64,000 nt of DNA, from positions 162,743-226,742 of the forward strand of contig NZ_AP025320.1 of the NCBI RefSeq assembly GCF_036492835.1. The letters run 5' to 3'. Positions 51,366-61,170 of the stretch are shown piece after piece (the stretch's first letter is position 1; the number at the start of each line of letters is the position of its first letter). A model generated the notes under the pieces. That model did not search any database and was not told where the DNA came from. It saw nothing but the letters and a program-made list of their open reading frames with translations. The translations under genes were made by a program, and so were the position numbers. Source of the DNA: Fulvitalea axinellae. Lineage in GTDB: Bacteria; Bacteroidota; Bacteroidia; Cytophagales; Cyclobacteriaceae.

Positions 51366-52034
51366 AGTCCGAAAAAAACTTTTTTGGTGTTTACAAAAAT
51401 TCCCTTTGTTCGAAAATTACCATTTCCCCGCAATTATCCTCGTGTTTCAGGGGATTTCTATTCCCGGTACCGTTTTTTTAAGCCTTAAGAGTCCTTTCCA
51501 GCGATTTTTTAGGCGTTTTTGGCGAGTCGGGACACGACTTGATTTCCAGGTAGTCCGATAACGGATCTATGCCCCTTCCCTAAGTCGGTTAACGTTTCAA
51601 ATGTAATATCTTTTTTGATAAAGGGAAACATCGACACTAATTTATTTATATTAAGTTAATAAAGATCTTTAATTAAATATTTAGAATTATCAATTACGCT
51701 ATAATATTTAATTAAACATAAATAATAATGATTAGCCTCTCTGTTCGCTTTAAATTTTAGTCAAATGACCAAATATGGAATACAATACCAATTTGGCGCA
51801 AAGGGTAAAGGAGAGTTAAGATTGGAAAAGTACCAAAACAAACATGGATACTTTGTATACTCAATATCAGAGAGGAGTCTAGCCATGGTTTTGTTGGCTT
51901 TAACATGGAAAAGTATTTGATTTTTTCCGAAAACTCTCCGAGATCACCGGATTTGGCCGTTTAATTCGGCTCGTCTTGCTATTTTAGCGGAAACCGGAAG
52001 GTTATCGGTATCAAATTTTTAATCTCACACAACT
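51366..52034. other. Long divergent intergenic region
   Basis: About 670 bases between the sugar transporter (-) and the transglutaminase-like gene (+). The middle (51600-51730) is very A/T-rich with ATTTAATTAAA- and AATTAATT-type tracts, suitable for promoters or an operator for a NagC/GntR-type regulator, but none was identified. No gene, RNA or tandem repeat was recognised. Confidence 0.4.
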
Positions 52035-53249
52035 ATGAAGTACAGAGCAGATTTTAGCCGTGTTTTCACGGCGGGTCTTTGCGCGGCGGTATTTTTGGTT
52101 TTCCAAGCTTGCGGACCTAAGAATGTTCCCGACCAGTATCGGGAAAAAGTAGAGGCCTCTCTTAATAAAGCGGGGGAAAACAGGGCTGAGTTGGAAAAAG
52201 CCCTTGAAATGGCTCCGGAAGGACAGAAGGAAGGTTTGGCTTTCCTAATCTCGTATATGCCTGAGAGGGATTTGAAGTCCTTGAGTTCGGATTATCTTTT
52301 GAAAAACCTGAAATGGGCGTACAAAGCCAAAAACGAATTTCCTTGGGCCAAAGCGATTCCGGATTCGGTATTCTATAACGACGTGTTGCCGTACGCTACC
52401 ATGAACGAGCGCCGTGACGATTGGCGTGGCGATTTCTACAAGAAATTCTCGGCGGTGGTCCGTGACTGTAAGGATGTCCGTGCGGCGATCGATTCGGTGA
52501 ACCGTAATATCAAAAATATTGTGGGCGTGAAATACTCTACGGCCCGTCCTAAGCCGGACCAAAGCCCGTACGAGTCTATGGACTGCGGGTTGGCCTCATG
52601 CTCGGGGCTGTCGGTGTTATTGACTGACGCTTTCCGCTCGGTGGGTATTCCTTCACGTATTGCGGGCACTCCACTTTGGACTACCAAAAAAGGTAATCAC
52701 AACTGGAATGAGGTGTACGTAGATGGCAAGTGGCATTTTACCGAATATTACCCAAGCGGTACTTTGGACAGAGCTTGGTTCTTGGGTGATGCCGGTAAGG
52801 CTGATCCTTCAAAGGCGGTCCACTGGATTTACGCCTCTTCGTTCAAGCCGGCGCAGACACATTTCCCGTTGGTGTGGGACGAAGACATCAAGTATGTTCA
52901 CGCTCAAAATGTAACGGACAGATACATTAACCTCTATCACGAAGCCAACAAGGAAAAAGCAGCCAACGCCAACAAAGTAACGGTAGGCGTTGTGATGTTT
53001 AAGACTGCCGGTTGCAGCATGGGCGACGACCGTGTGTCAACTCCGGTATCGGTTTACGAAGGCAAAAAGAAATTGGCCAGCGGAACCACCAGCGGTCCTA
53101 CGGATGATATGAATAACCTGCTCGAATTCAGGTTGAAAAAGAAAACTAAATACACTTTCGAGTATAAAGACGGAAAAGGCTTGTTGGTTCGCCAAGACGT
53201 TGAAGTGGGAGAGAAGGGAAGCCAAGTGCGCTTGTATCTCAATCGCTAA
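52035..53249 (+). CDS. Transglutaminase-like lipoprotein
   Basis: A 404-residue lipoprotein (lipobox VFQAC, Cys26) with a papain-fold transglutaminase core at about 150-240. The candidate nucleophile is C189 in LASCSGLSVLL, with H222 in NHNWNEVYVDGKW. The usual third residue Asp (W-x-x-x-D) is E237 in KWHFTEYY, so the acid may be replaced by Glu. The N-terminal part (about 30-145) is helical and the C-terminal part (about 300-404) is a carboxypeptidase-like beta-sandwich. Such proteins are usually cysteine proteases or amidases acting at the cell surface or in the periplasm, not true transglutaminases. A clear terminator follows. Confidence 0.8.
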   Translation: MKYRADFSRVFTAGLCAAVFLVFQACGPKNVPDQYREKVEASLNKAGENRAELEKALEMAPEGQKEGLAFLISYMPERDLKSLSSDYLLKNLKWAYKAKNEFPWAKAIPDSVFYNDVLPYATMNERRDDWRGDFYKKFSAVVRDCKDVRAAIDSVNRNIKNIVGVKYSTARPKPDQSPYESMDCGLASCSGLSVLLTDAFRSVGIPSRIAGTPLWTTKKGNHNWNEVYVDGKWHFTEYYPSGTLDRAWFLGDAGKADPSKAVHWIYASSFKPAQTHFPLVWDEDIKYVHAQNVTDRYINLYHEANKEKAANANKVTVGVVMFKTAGCSMGDDRVSTPVSVYEGKKKLASGTTSGPTDDMNNLLEFRLKKKTKYTFEYKDGKGLLVRQDVEVGEKGSQVRLYLNR

Positions 53250-53278
53250 GAGCTTTTTGACAAATATAATATAAAGCG

Positions 53279-53302
53279 AAAGGGCGTCATTTGACGCCCT
53301 TT
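53279..53302 (+). terminator. Terminator after transglutaminase-like gene
   Basis: AAAGGGCGTCA pairs with TGACGCCCTTT (loop of 2 bases if fully paired, so probably a 3-4 base loop) and is followed by a T-run, 30 bases past the stop. Confidence 0.85.
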
Positions 53303-53528
53303 CTTTGTTTGCACTTTAGGAATACGCATAACAGATTATTTCATCATGAACCTGGAATAAGATCCCAAATCCAATTTCTGAAATTAAAAGACCCATTTTT
53401 CCGTTTCACGATTTCCTAGGTACATCGGTGTGAGTAGTAAGTTTTTTTGATTCTTCGGTTCAGGTCTAAGTAAGAAATATATTGGCATAAGCCAGAGGGC
53501 TACTTTTGAGCGGTATCTTTTATTTCTA

Positions 53529-54767
53529 TCAGTTGTAACCAAGCATATAACTGATCAGCGATTTGCCTTTGGCCCACATGCTGGTTCCGTATTTTCTGCC
53601 TTCATATTGTTCCCAAACCCATTGCGAACCTTCTTCCAGTTCCCTAACGCTCATGTTTTTAGGTTCGAATACCACATTCGCCCCGTCGTATAATGACCAG
53701 TCGCGGGTCAGGATTCTGTTTTCCCTTTCCAGCTTCGCGTAAGTCCTTGATCCCGGGAAAGGAATCACAATCGTCGGGAAGCAATTGCTGAGTTCCAGGT
53801 CTTTGATATATTCCCAACTGTCTTCGAAAATATCTGTGGTATGTTCATCAAAACCGAAAAGAATGTTCGACTCCACGTCAATTCCGCGGTCTTTAAGCCT
53901 TTTGATATACTGGTTTGTCTTGCTCACGTCAAGAAAACCTTTGCCAACCTTTTTCAAAGCCTCTTTTGAAGGAGTCTCTATGCCTGCCAACATATAGTTG
54001 AGACCGCTTTCGGCGGCGAGGTCCAGAAGTTCCTCGTCTTCGGCTATGGTAAGATCAGCCTCTGTAGACCATTCTATTTTCAGTGGTTTGATCGCTGTCA
54101 GTAACTCTCGGGCATATTCCTTATCGGCGAAGAGGCTGTCGGAGTGGAGCTCGATCCAGTTTGACGGCGCTCTGCGGATTTCATCAACTACGTCTTTAAC
54201 TGGACGGTGCCTGATCTTTCCGGAAAATTCATGAACAAGGCAAAACGCGCATTTGTACTTGCAACCGCGCGAAACGAGTACCGACCATACCCAATTGTAT
54301 TTCGATGCGTCGATTATGTGTTTCGGATAATGGTTCAGCCCTTTGAGGTCCAGCGCTTCCGTTCTTTCGTAAAAAGGCTTAAGCGAATTGTTCTCGGCGT
54401 CTTTGAGTATTTGCTCCCAAATCCCTTCCGATTCCCCAATTATTACCGCGTCGGCGTGTTCTTTGGCCTCGTCTTTCATAAAGGTAGCGTGAAGACCGCC
54501 GAGAATTATGGCTTTGCCTTTTTTGCGGAACTTGTCTGCGATTTCGTAAGCTCGAATAGCGTCGGGAGTCGAGAAAAATATGGCTACGATGTCGGCGTCG
54601 GAGCGGAAGTCGACTTTCATGCCTGAGGTCTCGTCTACCATCTCCAGTTCTACATACGAAGGTGTACAGGCCGCTGTGGAAAATATATTTTGGGATGGGG
54701 ACCCCATGTATTTCTTATAGTCTTTGAAAGGGCTTGGAGCGCACGCTTTTATCAATAAAGCTTTCAT
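53529..54767 (-). CDS. B12-binding radical SAM protein
   Basis: A 412-residue protein from the ATG at 54767 (MKALLIKACAPSPFK; longer frame from 55061 rejected because it overlaps the ABC-ATPase gene). The N-terminal part (about 1-130) resembles a cobalamin-binding Rossmann domain (AIILGGLHATFM, ADAVIIGESEGIWEQIL). The radical SAM core starts with C169-x3-C173-x2-C176 in SRGCKYKCAFC, the 4Fe-4S binding motif, and continues with EADLTIAEDEELLDLAAESGLNYMLAGIETPSKEALKKVGKG. Length and layout match class B radical SAM enzymes, many of which methylate or rearrange unreactive carbons; the substrate is unknown. It is downstream of the ABC-class ATPase gene on the same strand. Confidence 0.88.
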   Translation of the reverse strand: MKALLIKACAPSPFKDYKKYMGSPSQNIFSTAACTPSYVELEMVDETSGMKVDFRSDADIVAIFFSTPDAIRAYEIADKFRKKGKAIILGGLHATFMKDEAKEHADAVIIGESEGIWEQILKDAENNSLKPFYERTEALDLKGLNHYPKHIIDASKYNWVWSVLVSRGCKYKCAFCLVHEFSGKIRHRPVKDVVDEIRRAPSNWIELHSDSLFADKEYARELLTAIKPLKIEWSTEADLTIAEDEELLDLAAESGLNYMLAGIETPSKEALKKVGKGFLDVSKTNQYIKRLKDRGIDVESNILFGFDEHTTDIFEDSWEYIKDLELSNCFPTIVIPFPGSRTYAKLERENRILTRDWSLYDGANVVFEPKNMSVRELEEGSQWVWEQYEGRKYGTSMWAKGKSLISYMLGYN

Positions 54768-54916
54768 AGGACTGGGTTTTAGTGAGAAACGATGATCCCC
54801 GCCGGAATCATATGACAAAGCTAGGGGAATGCGTTTTCGGAAGCTTTGACCCAGATCAAAAAAGGTAGCTGTTTGGATATCTTTTGGGAAAAATGCTAAA
54901 GCTAGTAAGACGAAAA

Positions 54917-54957
54917 AGAACCAATCGGGATGATGAATCGAAACCGATTGGCTCTTT
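54917..54957 (-). terminator. Terminator after ABC-class ATPase gene
   Basis: AACCAATCGG pairs with CCGATTGG around a 15-base loop, with a T-run on the minus strand, about 45 bases past the 54997 stop. It separates this gene from the radical SAM gene. Confidence 0.65.
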
Positions 54958-54996
54958 TGTGATAAATAGAGTTTGCGGAGAATAAATCGGCTCGGA

Positions 54997-56676
54997 TTAC
55001 TGTCTGACAGCGTTTTTCCTCCATCGAACAATAGCCGAAGCGAGCTCATATTTACGGACAATCGCTCGTTGTCCGTTTTGGCCGATGGTCTTGTTAAATC
55101 CTTGGTCTTCGATTTCCTTGATCAGACTCTCGGTGAGCGTCCCGATTTCGGTATTGGATACAGGTTTTCTGGCAAGATTCATCATCAAGTCGCCGATAAG
55201 CGAGGCTTGGCCTTCTTCCACCAATTGCTCCATAGCCCGAATATCTATGGCTTCCCTATTGAGGCTGATCTCGTCAAGTCCTCGGGTTTTCATTTTGGCT
55301 CTCCCGCCCAATTCTTTCCGGAATATTGAGATGTCGATGGCTCGTGGTTTTGTGCCGAATGATTCAGAAATACTTTTCAGATGACTTCCGCCGAGAGAAT
55401 TGGCTAGCTCTTTTGCGCGTTCGCTAACATCCAACACCTTGTATTCGTCGAGCATCAGAACGTGGTCGGCTACGGCGAAATAATCGCCCAGACCGCCGAT
55501 AACGAGCACGGATGAAATGCCGGAATGCTCCCACATAGCCCGGACTCTCTCTATGTAGGCCGTAATTGGTTCTTTCTCTTTGGCGATCAGGCTCTGCACA
55601 ATGTGGTCGCGAACCATAAAGTTTCCTGCCGAAGTGTCTTCGTCGATGAGCAAGGCCTTTGCTCCGCATTCGATGGCTTCGATGATATTGGCGGCTTGGG
55701 AAGTTGATCCGCTGGCATTTTCGGTGGAAAACGCGCTGGTGTCTTTCCCCTGCGGAAGGTTATTGATAAAAGGGGAGATGTCTAGATTTCCGATAAATCG
55801 CCCGTCCTCGGCCCGGACTTTTACGCTGTCTTCGTCCGTAATGCAGAGCTCTCTTCCGTCGCCGGGAATATGGTTATAAACACCTCTTTCAAGTGCGTTG
55901 AGAAGTGTTGATTTTCCGTGAAATCCTCCGCCCGTGATTACGGTGATTCCTTTCGGGAGCCCCATTCCGGTATACGTTTTACCGTCTATTTCCAGCGACG
56001 TTTCCAAAGATTTTGGTGATACGAACGTTTCGCAACCTTCCATCGGCCTGTCGTCTACTGATGAGCGCCGGGCCAGTTTGCTTCCGTTTGCTATAAAAGC
56101 CAGCAGGTTTCTTTCCCTAAGCTCTTGGCGAATTTTGTCGGCGGTTTCGTTTGTGCGTACTGCTTCCAACGCGTGCCGGAATTCCCTGTCGGTTTCTATC
56201 CGTAAAGCGTCAATCATATCCGGAATTTCTTCGCAGAACATTTCGGAGGCTTCTCGCCCTAACACCCGTCGTCCGGCAGCGGGAAGGCCTACATAAAACA
56301 GGAAGCGTAATTGTCCGTCGGTTATTTCCACGGCGCTTCTTCTCAACACTTCCTGCCCGACGCGGTATACTTCCACACGTCCGCTTTTTCCGCTTCCCCG
56401 GCGTTTGCCGGTTTGGGCCACGGCTTTGAGCGCTTTCCTATGGACAAAGTCTGCCAATCCGACTTTTCTGGATTCGTTTTCGTACAGTTCGTCGTCGTAG
56501 CCGAATTCGTATAAATCGAATGTCACGCCGATTAGGGATGGCCCGGCGAAGGGGTCGCCCTGCACGCGGAGTACTTCCAAGTCAAATCCGCCGAAGTCGT
56601 ATCGTCCTTTTATGTCTTGGTACGCTTTGTAGCCGCGTCCGTCTATTCTCCTTAGAATCGATTTCAGTCTGTCCAT
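54997..56676 (-). CDS. ABC-class ATPase (predicted, soluble)
   Basis: A 559-residue cytoplasmic protein matching the PF09818 family, described as predicted ATPases of the ABC class. The Walker A motif is at 249-257 (GGGFHGKST in ITVITGGGFHGKSTLLNAL). A Walker B-like acidic stretch, ALLIDEDTSAGNF, is at about 345-358. It has no membrane helices and no paired transporter subunit, so it is not a conventional transporter. Function of the family is unknown to me. It has a typical family length. Confidence 0.85.
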   Translation of the reverse strand: MDRLKSILRRIDGRGYKAYQDIKGRYDFGGFDLEVLRVQGDPFAGPSLIGVTFDLYEFGYDDELYENESRKVGLADFVHRKALKAVAQTGKRRGSGKSGRVEVYRVGQEVLRRSAVEITDGQLRFLFYVGLPAAGRRVLGREASEMFCEEIPDMIDALRIETDREFRHALEAVRTNETADKIRQELRERNLLAFIANGSKLARRSSVDDRPMEGCETFVSPKSLETSLEIDGKTYTGMGLPKGITVITGGGFHGKSTLLNALERGVYNHIPGDGRELCITDEDSVKVRAEDGRFIGNLDISPFINNLPQGKDTSAFSTENASGSTSQAANIIEAIECGAKALLIDEDTSAGNFMVRDHIVQSLIAKEKEPITAYIERVRAMWEHSGISSVLVIGGLGDYFAVADHVLMLDEYKVLDVSERAKELANSLGGSHLKSISESFGTKPRAIDISIFRKELGGRAKMKTRGLDEISLNREAIDIRAMEQLVEEGQASLIGDLMMNLARKPVSNTEIGTLTESLIKEIEDQGFNKTIGQNGQRAIVRKYELASAIVRWRKNAVRQ

Positions 56677-56852
56677 TTCTATGCTTTATCCCTACTAAAA
56701 AGTTTAGGGTTTTGGTCGTAATCATGATCAAGAGCAAGATCGCACTCTTTTGTAAAAGAATAAAACAGATTATTGGCGCTATACGTATTCATATATATAA
56801 TTTTTCTTATAACTTGTCTTGTCTATAATTAAGATAAAGTGTGGAGATAAAC

Positions 56853-58829
56853 ATGATGAATCGCTTGAGTTGTTTTATTTTTTTGTTGTGTAATCTTTTT
56901 TTTATACTCGGCGAGCCGGTTGGTTCGATGGCTCAAGCGAGTGAAGGCGATAAAGTCAGGGAACTCTTCCGTAGAGTCAACACTCCCGGGGAGGAGCAAC
57001 AAGCCTTATCGGAACTGTTTCAACTTTTGGAAAATACGAAAGACGACGAGATCAAAACACGCGTTTCCATCACGATAGGACAACATATGAACTCGAAGGC
57101 CAAGGTAGATTCGGCGCTACTTTTTGGCTGGAAATCGGTGGAACTGATAGGAAACCGGACAGACACTTTGAGCCTAAAGCGTCTGTCTAGGGCATATAAT
57201 ATTCTTGCGATAGCGAATAATATCAAAGGCCTGTGGGATGAAAGCGTAAAGTGGCATTTCAAATCTTCCGAAACCGCCGTTAAGGTTGGCGATAGCCTGA
57301 TGTATTACATGAGCGCCCACGGAGTTGCGAATATTTATCGTCACCAAGGTAAATACCAAGAGTCGTTGGAGCTGTTCAAGGAGTGCCTTTCCCAAAAAGA
57401 TAATCTCAGGATGCTTTACGCAAGCCATATCAATATGGGGATTATTTACACCGATTTGGAGCGTTATGAAGACGCGAATCGGCATACCGAAAAGGCGTTG
57501 GCTCTCTGTGTGGAATCGGGCGATATCAAAGGTCAAATTATCTGCGGAACAAACCTTGGAATGAACAGCACGTTTCTCGGAAAGCATCGCGAAGCTTTGG
57601 TTCTGTTGGACGACGCCATAACCTTGGCCAAGAATCACGAGTACCAGCGTCTGAAACTGAATGCCCAAATCTATAAATCCAAAACCCTTCAGGCTTTGGG
57701 CTGGAACCTGTCGGCTCATGCCACTCTTATGCAGGTGAGGGAGGGAATGTCGGGCTATAATTACCTGAATATGGAGGAAGAGGTTTTCGCTCGCCTAAAG
57801 GATGTCGCTTTGGCGATGGGCAATTACAAAGCGGCGTACGATTACCTTTCCGAATCAAACCGGGTTTCTGATTCTATCCAAGCCCTTCAGGCGAATAAAA
57901 AGCTCAAGGAATATGAGGTGAAATATGAGACGCTGAAGAAGGAAAAAAAGATAGAGGCCTTAAATGCCGAACAAAGCCGAAAAGAACTTGAGATTAGAAA
58001 ACAGAAAGAGAGCAAGCGACATATGCTGTTTTTTTTCATTATTATTTTGGTGCCGGTGGTGGGGCTGTTGGTTGTTTATTATCAAAAATTAAGAACCCAA
58101 AGTTTACTCGCAAAACAGCAAGAGGAAATCAGTAGGCATGAGATAGCGACTTTGTTGAAAGATCAGGAAATCAAACTCGGGAAAGCTTCAATAGACGGAC
58201 AGATTTCCGAAAGAAAACGCTTGGCCAGGGAACTGCACGATACAATTGGTGGAAACTTGGCTGCGATAAAGATGCGGTGCGCTAGAGAGGCTGACAAAAA
58301 CGGTTTTCCTTCCGAAATAGTGGATCAGATAGATGATACCTATCAAATGGCCCGAACACTTTCCCATTCCCTAATTCCCAAAAACTTAAGCGCGACGGCG
58401 TTTACGTCTCTGCTACGGGAATCGTTGGAGGCGTTTCGGACCGATACGCTTTCGGAGATCGAACTGTCTGCGTATCCAGAAGGCGAGATAAACACGCTGG
58501 AACAGAATCTTCAGGTTGAGATATTTACGATCGTTAGGGAACTTGTAAACAATACATCCAAACACGCCGAAGCCGGTAGGATTGAGCTTAGCCTTACTTT
58601 AGTGGAAAATAGTCTGAATCTTTTGTTCGAGGACGACGGAAAGGGCTTTGATCTTTCAAAATCAAACGAAGGAATCGGTCTCCAAAATATGCGGAAGAGA
58701 GTCGAAAACCTGTCGGGTTCTTTTATGATCGATTCCCATCCCGAGCGTGGAACTTTGGTGAATATCGAGATTCCTTTGTCGAAAGATATTTCAGAAGAAG
58801 AAAATAAAGCCGAGGTAAAGATCGGATAA
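56853..58829 (+). CDS. TPR-containing sensor histidine kinase (NarL-type)
   Basis: A 658-residue membrane kinase. The ATG at 56853 follows GGAG; a GTG at 56841 is less likely. A signal sequence (about 1-28) is followed by a periplasmic TPR-rich region (about 35-340, five or six helix pairs such as SHINMGIIYTDLERYEDANRHTEKAL). Then come a coiled coil, one TM helix (about 390-409) and a HisKA_3 dimerisation/phosphorylation region with H462 in ARELHDTIGGNLAAIK. The HATPase domain is at about 545-640 (VRELVNNTSKHAEAGRIEL, DDGKGFD, GIGLQNMRKRVE). The response regulator gene follows 94 bases downstream, so the two form a two-component system. Signal and targets are unknown. Confidence 0.93.
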   Translation: MMNRLSCFIFLLCNLFFILGEPVGSMAQASEGDKVRELFRRVNTPGEEQQALSELFQLLENTKDDEIKTRVSITIGQHMNSKAKVDSALLFGWKSVELIGNRTDTLSLKRLSRAYNILAIANNIKGLWDESVKWHFKSSETAVKVGDSLMYYMSAHGVANIYRHQGKYQESLELFKECLSQKDNLRMLYASHINMGIIYTDLERYEDANRHTEKALALCVESGDIKGQIICGTNLGMNSTFLGKHREALVLLDDAITLAKNHEYQRLKLNAQIYKSKTLQALGWNLSAHATLMQVREGMSGYNYLNMEEEVFARLKDVALAMGNYKAAYDYLSESNRVSDSIQALQANKKLKEYEVKYETLKKEKKIEALNAEQSRKELEIRKQKESKRHMLFFFIIILVPVVGLLVVYYQKLRTQSLLAKQQEEISRHEIATLLKDQEIKLGKASIDGQISERKRLARELHDTIGGNLAAIKMRCAREADKNGFPSEIVDQIDDTYQMARTLSHSLIPKNLSATAFTSLLRESLEAFRTDTLSEIELSAYPEGEINTLEQNLQVEIFTIVRELVNNTSKHAEAGRIELSLTLVENSLNLLFEDDGKGFDLSKSNEGIGLQNMRKRVENLSGSFMIDSHPERGTLVNIEIPLSKDISEEENKAEVKIG

Positions 58830-58923
58830 GAGCGGAGCCATTTCGGAAAGAATGATAGTAAGGAGAGAATGGTTATTGGCTCCAATAAAAAAATCAAAAT
58901 CGAGGATCAGATAATCCCCAAAT

Positions 58924-59571
58924 ATGATGTCTGAAAAAGTGAAAATAGTGATAGCTGACGATCACAAGATGTTTCTTGACGGGTTGGTTAGCATGTTGGA
59001 AAAAGATTTCGAGATTGAACACACGGCCAAGAACGGGCAAAATGCGCTCAGTTACTTGAGGGCGAACCCGGAAATCAACGTTGACGTGCTGATTTCCGAC
59101 ATTACCATGCCTGAGCTGGACGGTATGGCTTTGAATAAAGTCGTAAAGAAAGAATTTCCGGAGACAAGAACGCTGATGGTAAGCATGCACCGGGATCCGG
59201 ACATGATAAAAGGGCTGATTGAGGACGGAGTGGACGGGTTTGTTCCCAAAAACGCTGAAAAGGCAGAGTTGCTCAGGGCCGTAAAAAGCATTATGGGTGG
59301 TGAGAAGTATTTTTCCAGAGAAGTGCAGGAAGCGTATATGAAGAGCGTCTTCGATGCGCGTAACAGCCCAGAAGTGTCGCTGACCAAACGCGAAGAGGAA
59401 GTTCTGGCTTTGATTGCTCAAGAATATACAACACAGGAAATCGCCGACAAACTGTTTTTGAGCAAACATACAATCGAGAGCTATCGAAAGAATCTAATAG
59501 CCAAACTTGAAGTCAGGAACTTGGCGGGATTAACGAAAGTGGCGATTAAGAGAGGCCTTGTAAAAATGTAA
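58924..59571 (+). CDS. NarL/FixJ-family response regulator
   Basis: A 215-residue DNA-binding response regulator. The receiver domain is at about 4-125, with acidic pocket D12-D13 (IADDHKMF), phosphoacceptor D59 in LISDITMPELDG and K109-type residues after FVPK. The LuxR-type helix-turn-helix is at about 148-210 (LTKREEEVLALIAQEYTTQEIADKLFLSKHTIESYRKNLIAKL). It lies 94 bases after the TPR histidine kinase gene, its cognate sensor. A terminator follows, so the pair is a two-gene operon. Confidence 0.95.
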   Translation: MMSEKVKIVIADDHKMFLDGLVSMLEKDFEIEHTAKNGQNALSYLRANPEINVDVLISDITMPELDGMALNKVVKKEFPETRTLMVSMHRDPDMIKGLIEDGVDGFVPKNAEKAELLRAVKSIMGGEKYFSREVQEAYMKSVFDARNSPEVSLTKREEEVLALIAQEYTTQEIADKLFLSKHTIESYRKNLIAKLEVRNLAGLTKVAIKRGLVKM

Positions 59572-59587
59572 CTCCTTAGGAAATCAG

Positions 59588-59618
59588 GCATACACCCTGA
59601 AAACAGGGGGTGTGCTTT
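59588..59618 (+). terminator. Terminator after response regulator gene
   Basis: GCATACACCCTG pairs with CAGGGGGTGTGC around an AAAA loop and is followed by TTT. Confidence 0.82.
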
Positions 59619-59820
59619 CACTGTTACGGGCCTTTTTCCCGGATGATTTTTTCAGAAATTTCGAAAGATAATTTCAAGGCGGAATATATGGGTTTGTAAG
59701 TATGGATTTGAAATGTTAAAAACATCAAATCATAAATATTTATATGGTTTGTTGTCTTTTCTTCGAGAAAAATTAATACTCTTACAAACTCATGTCTTGA
59801 TATTTTACTATTTACTTTAA

Positions 59821-60246
59821 GTGCTTAATGAAGTAAACAGAATCTTTTGCTGTAGAATTTCATCTCAAAGATATATGGTGTGGGGCTTCATGCTCGTTTT
59901 GTCGGGCATCTATTCGTTGTTTTATTCTTTTGTTGCGTCAATCCCCGATTCCAAAGTCATTTTGGCGAGAATATCGGTATCACATCGTATTGCTGGCGGG
60001 GTAATATTCATGTTTGGTTTTTTGGCCTTTAGTGGTTTGGTATTAGGTGAACCCGAATCAGACAAAACCTATTTTTACATCTTATCCAGCTCTATTAGCC
60101 TTTCTGTTTTAGGTTTTCTTACTTGTCTTTTTCCTCATGGGTTTATGGTCAAAGGGACTCATAGAGCTCATCGCATTTATTTAATCGCAGGAGTTTTTTC
60201 TATATTTTTGGGGGCTCTGACTATTTTTTCGGATTATACCGCCTAA
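59821..60246 (+). CDS. Small membrane protein, unknown function
   Basis: A 141-residue protein with four predicted membrane helices (about 19-39, 50-70, 82-101 and 116-136). It starts with GTG at 59821; an ATG at 59875 (MVWGFMLVLSG) would give a shorter, more hydrophobic form and is possible. No family was recognised. It lies between the two-component system and the TetR gene. Confidence 0.55.
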   Translation: MLNEVNRIFCCRISSQRYMVWGFMLVLSGIYSLFYSFVASIPDSKVILARISVSHRIAGGVIFMFGFLAFSGLVLGEPESDKTYFYILSSSISLSVLGFLTCLFPHGFMVKGTHRAHRIYLIAGVFSIFLGALTIFSDYTA

Positions 60247-60408
60247 GCATTCAATCTCTAGAAAAAATTACCAGAAAATAGCATACTTATGTTTATATCG
60301 ATTTAGCGATAGTGTGTATTGATCTTTTTAAATCAATGGTTGATTGATATTCTCTTAATTATAAGTCCCTATAGAAAACCTTTATTATAAAAATTTGCTT
60401 AGTTTTTA

Positions 60409-60420
60409 ACTATCGATAGT
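60409..60420. promoter_or_regulatory. 12-bp palindrome, candidate TetR operator
   Basis: ACTATCGATAGT is a perfect palindrome 35 bases before the TetR gene start, and a half-site ACTATC follows at 60425-60430. TetR proteins usually repress their own genes by binding such sites; function here is inferred. Confidence 0.4.
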
Positions 60421-60454
60421 AAAACTATCTATATTGTAAGAAAAACACCCAAGC

Positions 60455-61141
60455 ATGCAACATTTGCTTTCAAAGATCAGTATACATGTAAACGAGAGTG
60501 TCCATCTCAAAAATCCCGAATCGAGTGATCTGGGTAAGAAAATATTACGTGGGTCTATCGAGTTGATTGACGAGATGGGATTTGAGAGTTTTACTTTCCG
60601 TAAACTGGCTAAGGCCATTGGGTCTACGGAAGCGTCTGTATACCGATACTTCGAAAGTAAGCATAAACTGTTGCTGTATTTGACCTCATGGTATTGGGGG
60701 TGGATGGAATATCGTTTGGCATTCGGCTTGGCTAATGTTGAATCTCCTGAGGAGAAATTGCTCAGAGCTTTAGATTTACTGACAGAGTCGGCAACTGCTA
60801 CGGATTGTTTTCCTCATATTGACGAATCCAAATTGCACAGAATCGTGGTCGCCGAGTCGGCCAAGGCTTATCTGACCAAGGCAGTGGATCATGAAAATAG
60901 TGAAGGTGCTTTTGCGGGATATAAAAGTTTCGTGAGTAGAGTGAGTGATATCGTTCTTGAAATAAACGTTGGATATAAGTACCCGCATATGCTTGTGTCA
61001 ACAGTAATTGAAGGAGCCCACCACCAACGTTATTTTATGGAACATTTGCCAAGACTTACCGATATGGTGGAAGGCGAAGATTCTGTAAGAATGTTTTATA
61101 GAAAAATGGTCTTTTCGGCTATTCGAAAAGAAGAAAAATAG
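60455..61141 (+). CDS. TetR/AcrR family transcriptional regulator
   Basis: A 228-residue regulator. The N-terminal helix-turn-helix is at about 28-75 (KKILRGSIELIDEMGFESFTFRKLAKAIGSTEASVYRYFESKHKLLLYL). The C-terminal helical part (about 80-228) should bind an effector; it has no recognisable sequence match. A perfect palindrome upstream suggests autoregulation. The next gene starts 30 bases after its stop, so they are probably co-transcribed. Confidence 0.92.
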   Translation: MQHLLSKISIHVNESVHLKNPESSDLGKKILRGSIELIDEMGFESFTFRKLAKAIGSTEASVYRYFESKHKLLLYLTSWYWGWMEYRLAFGLANVESPEEKLLRALDLLTESATATDCFPHIDESKLHRIVVAESAKAYLTKAVDHENSEGAFAGYKSFVSRVSDIVLEINVGYKYPHMLVSTVIEGAHHQRYFMEHLPRLTDMVEGEDSVRMFYRKMVFSAIRKEEK

Positions 61142-61170
61142 AAAGTATAATACAGCCGAATAACGCAGTA

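Noticed and set aside
53529-54767. Sulfatase-maturating enzyme (anSME)
   Set aside because: It has a B12-binding N-terminal domain and a C-x3-C-x2-C in a different context, and lacks the additional Cys clusters of anSME.
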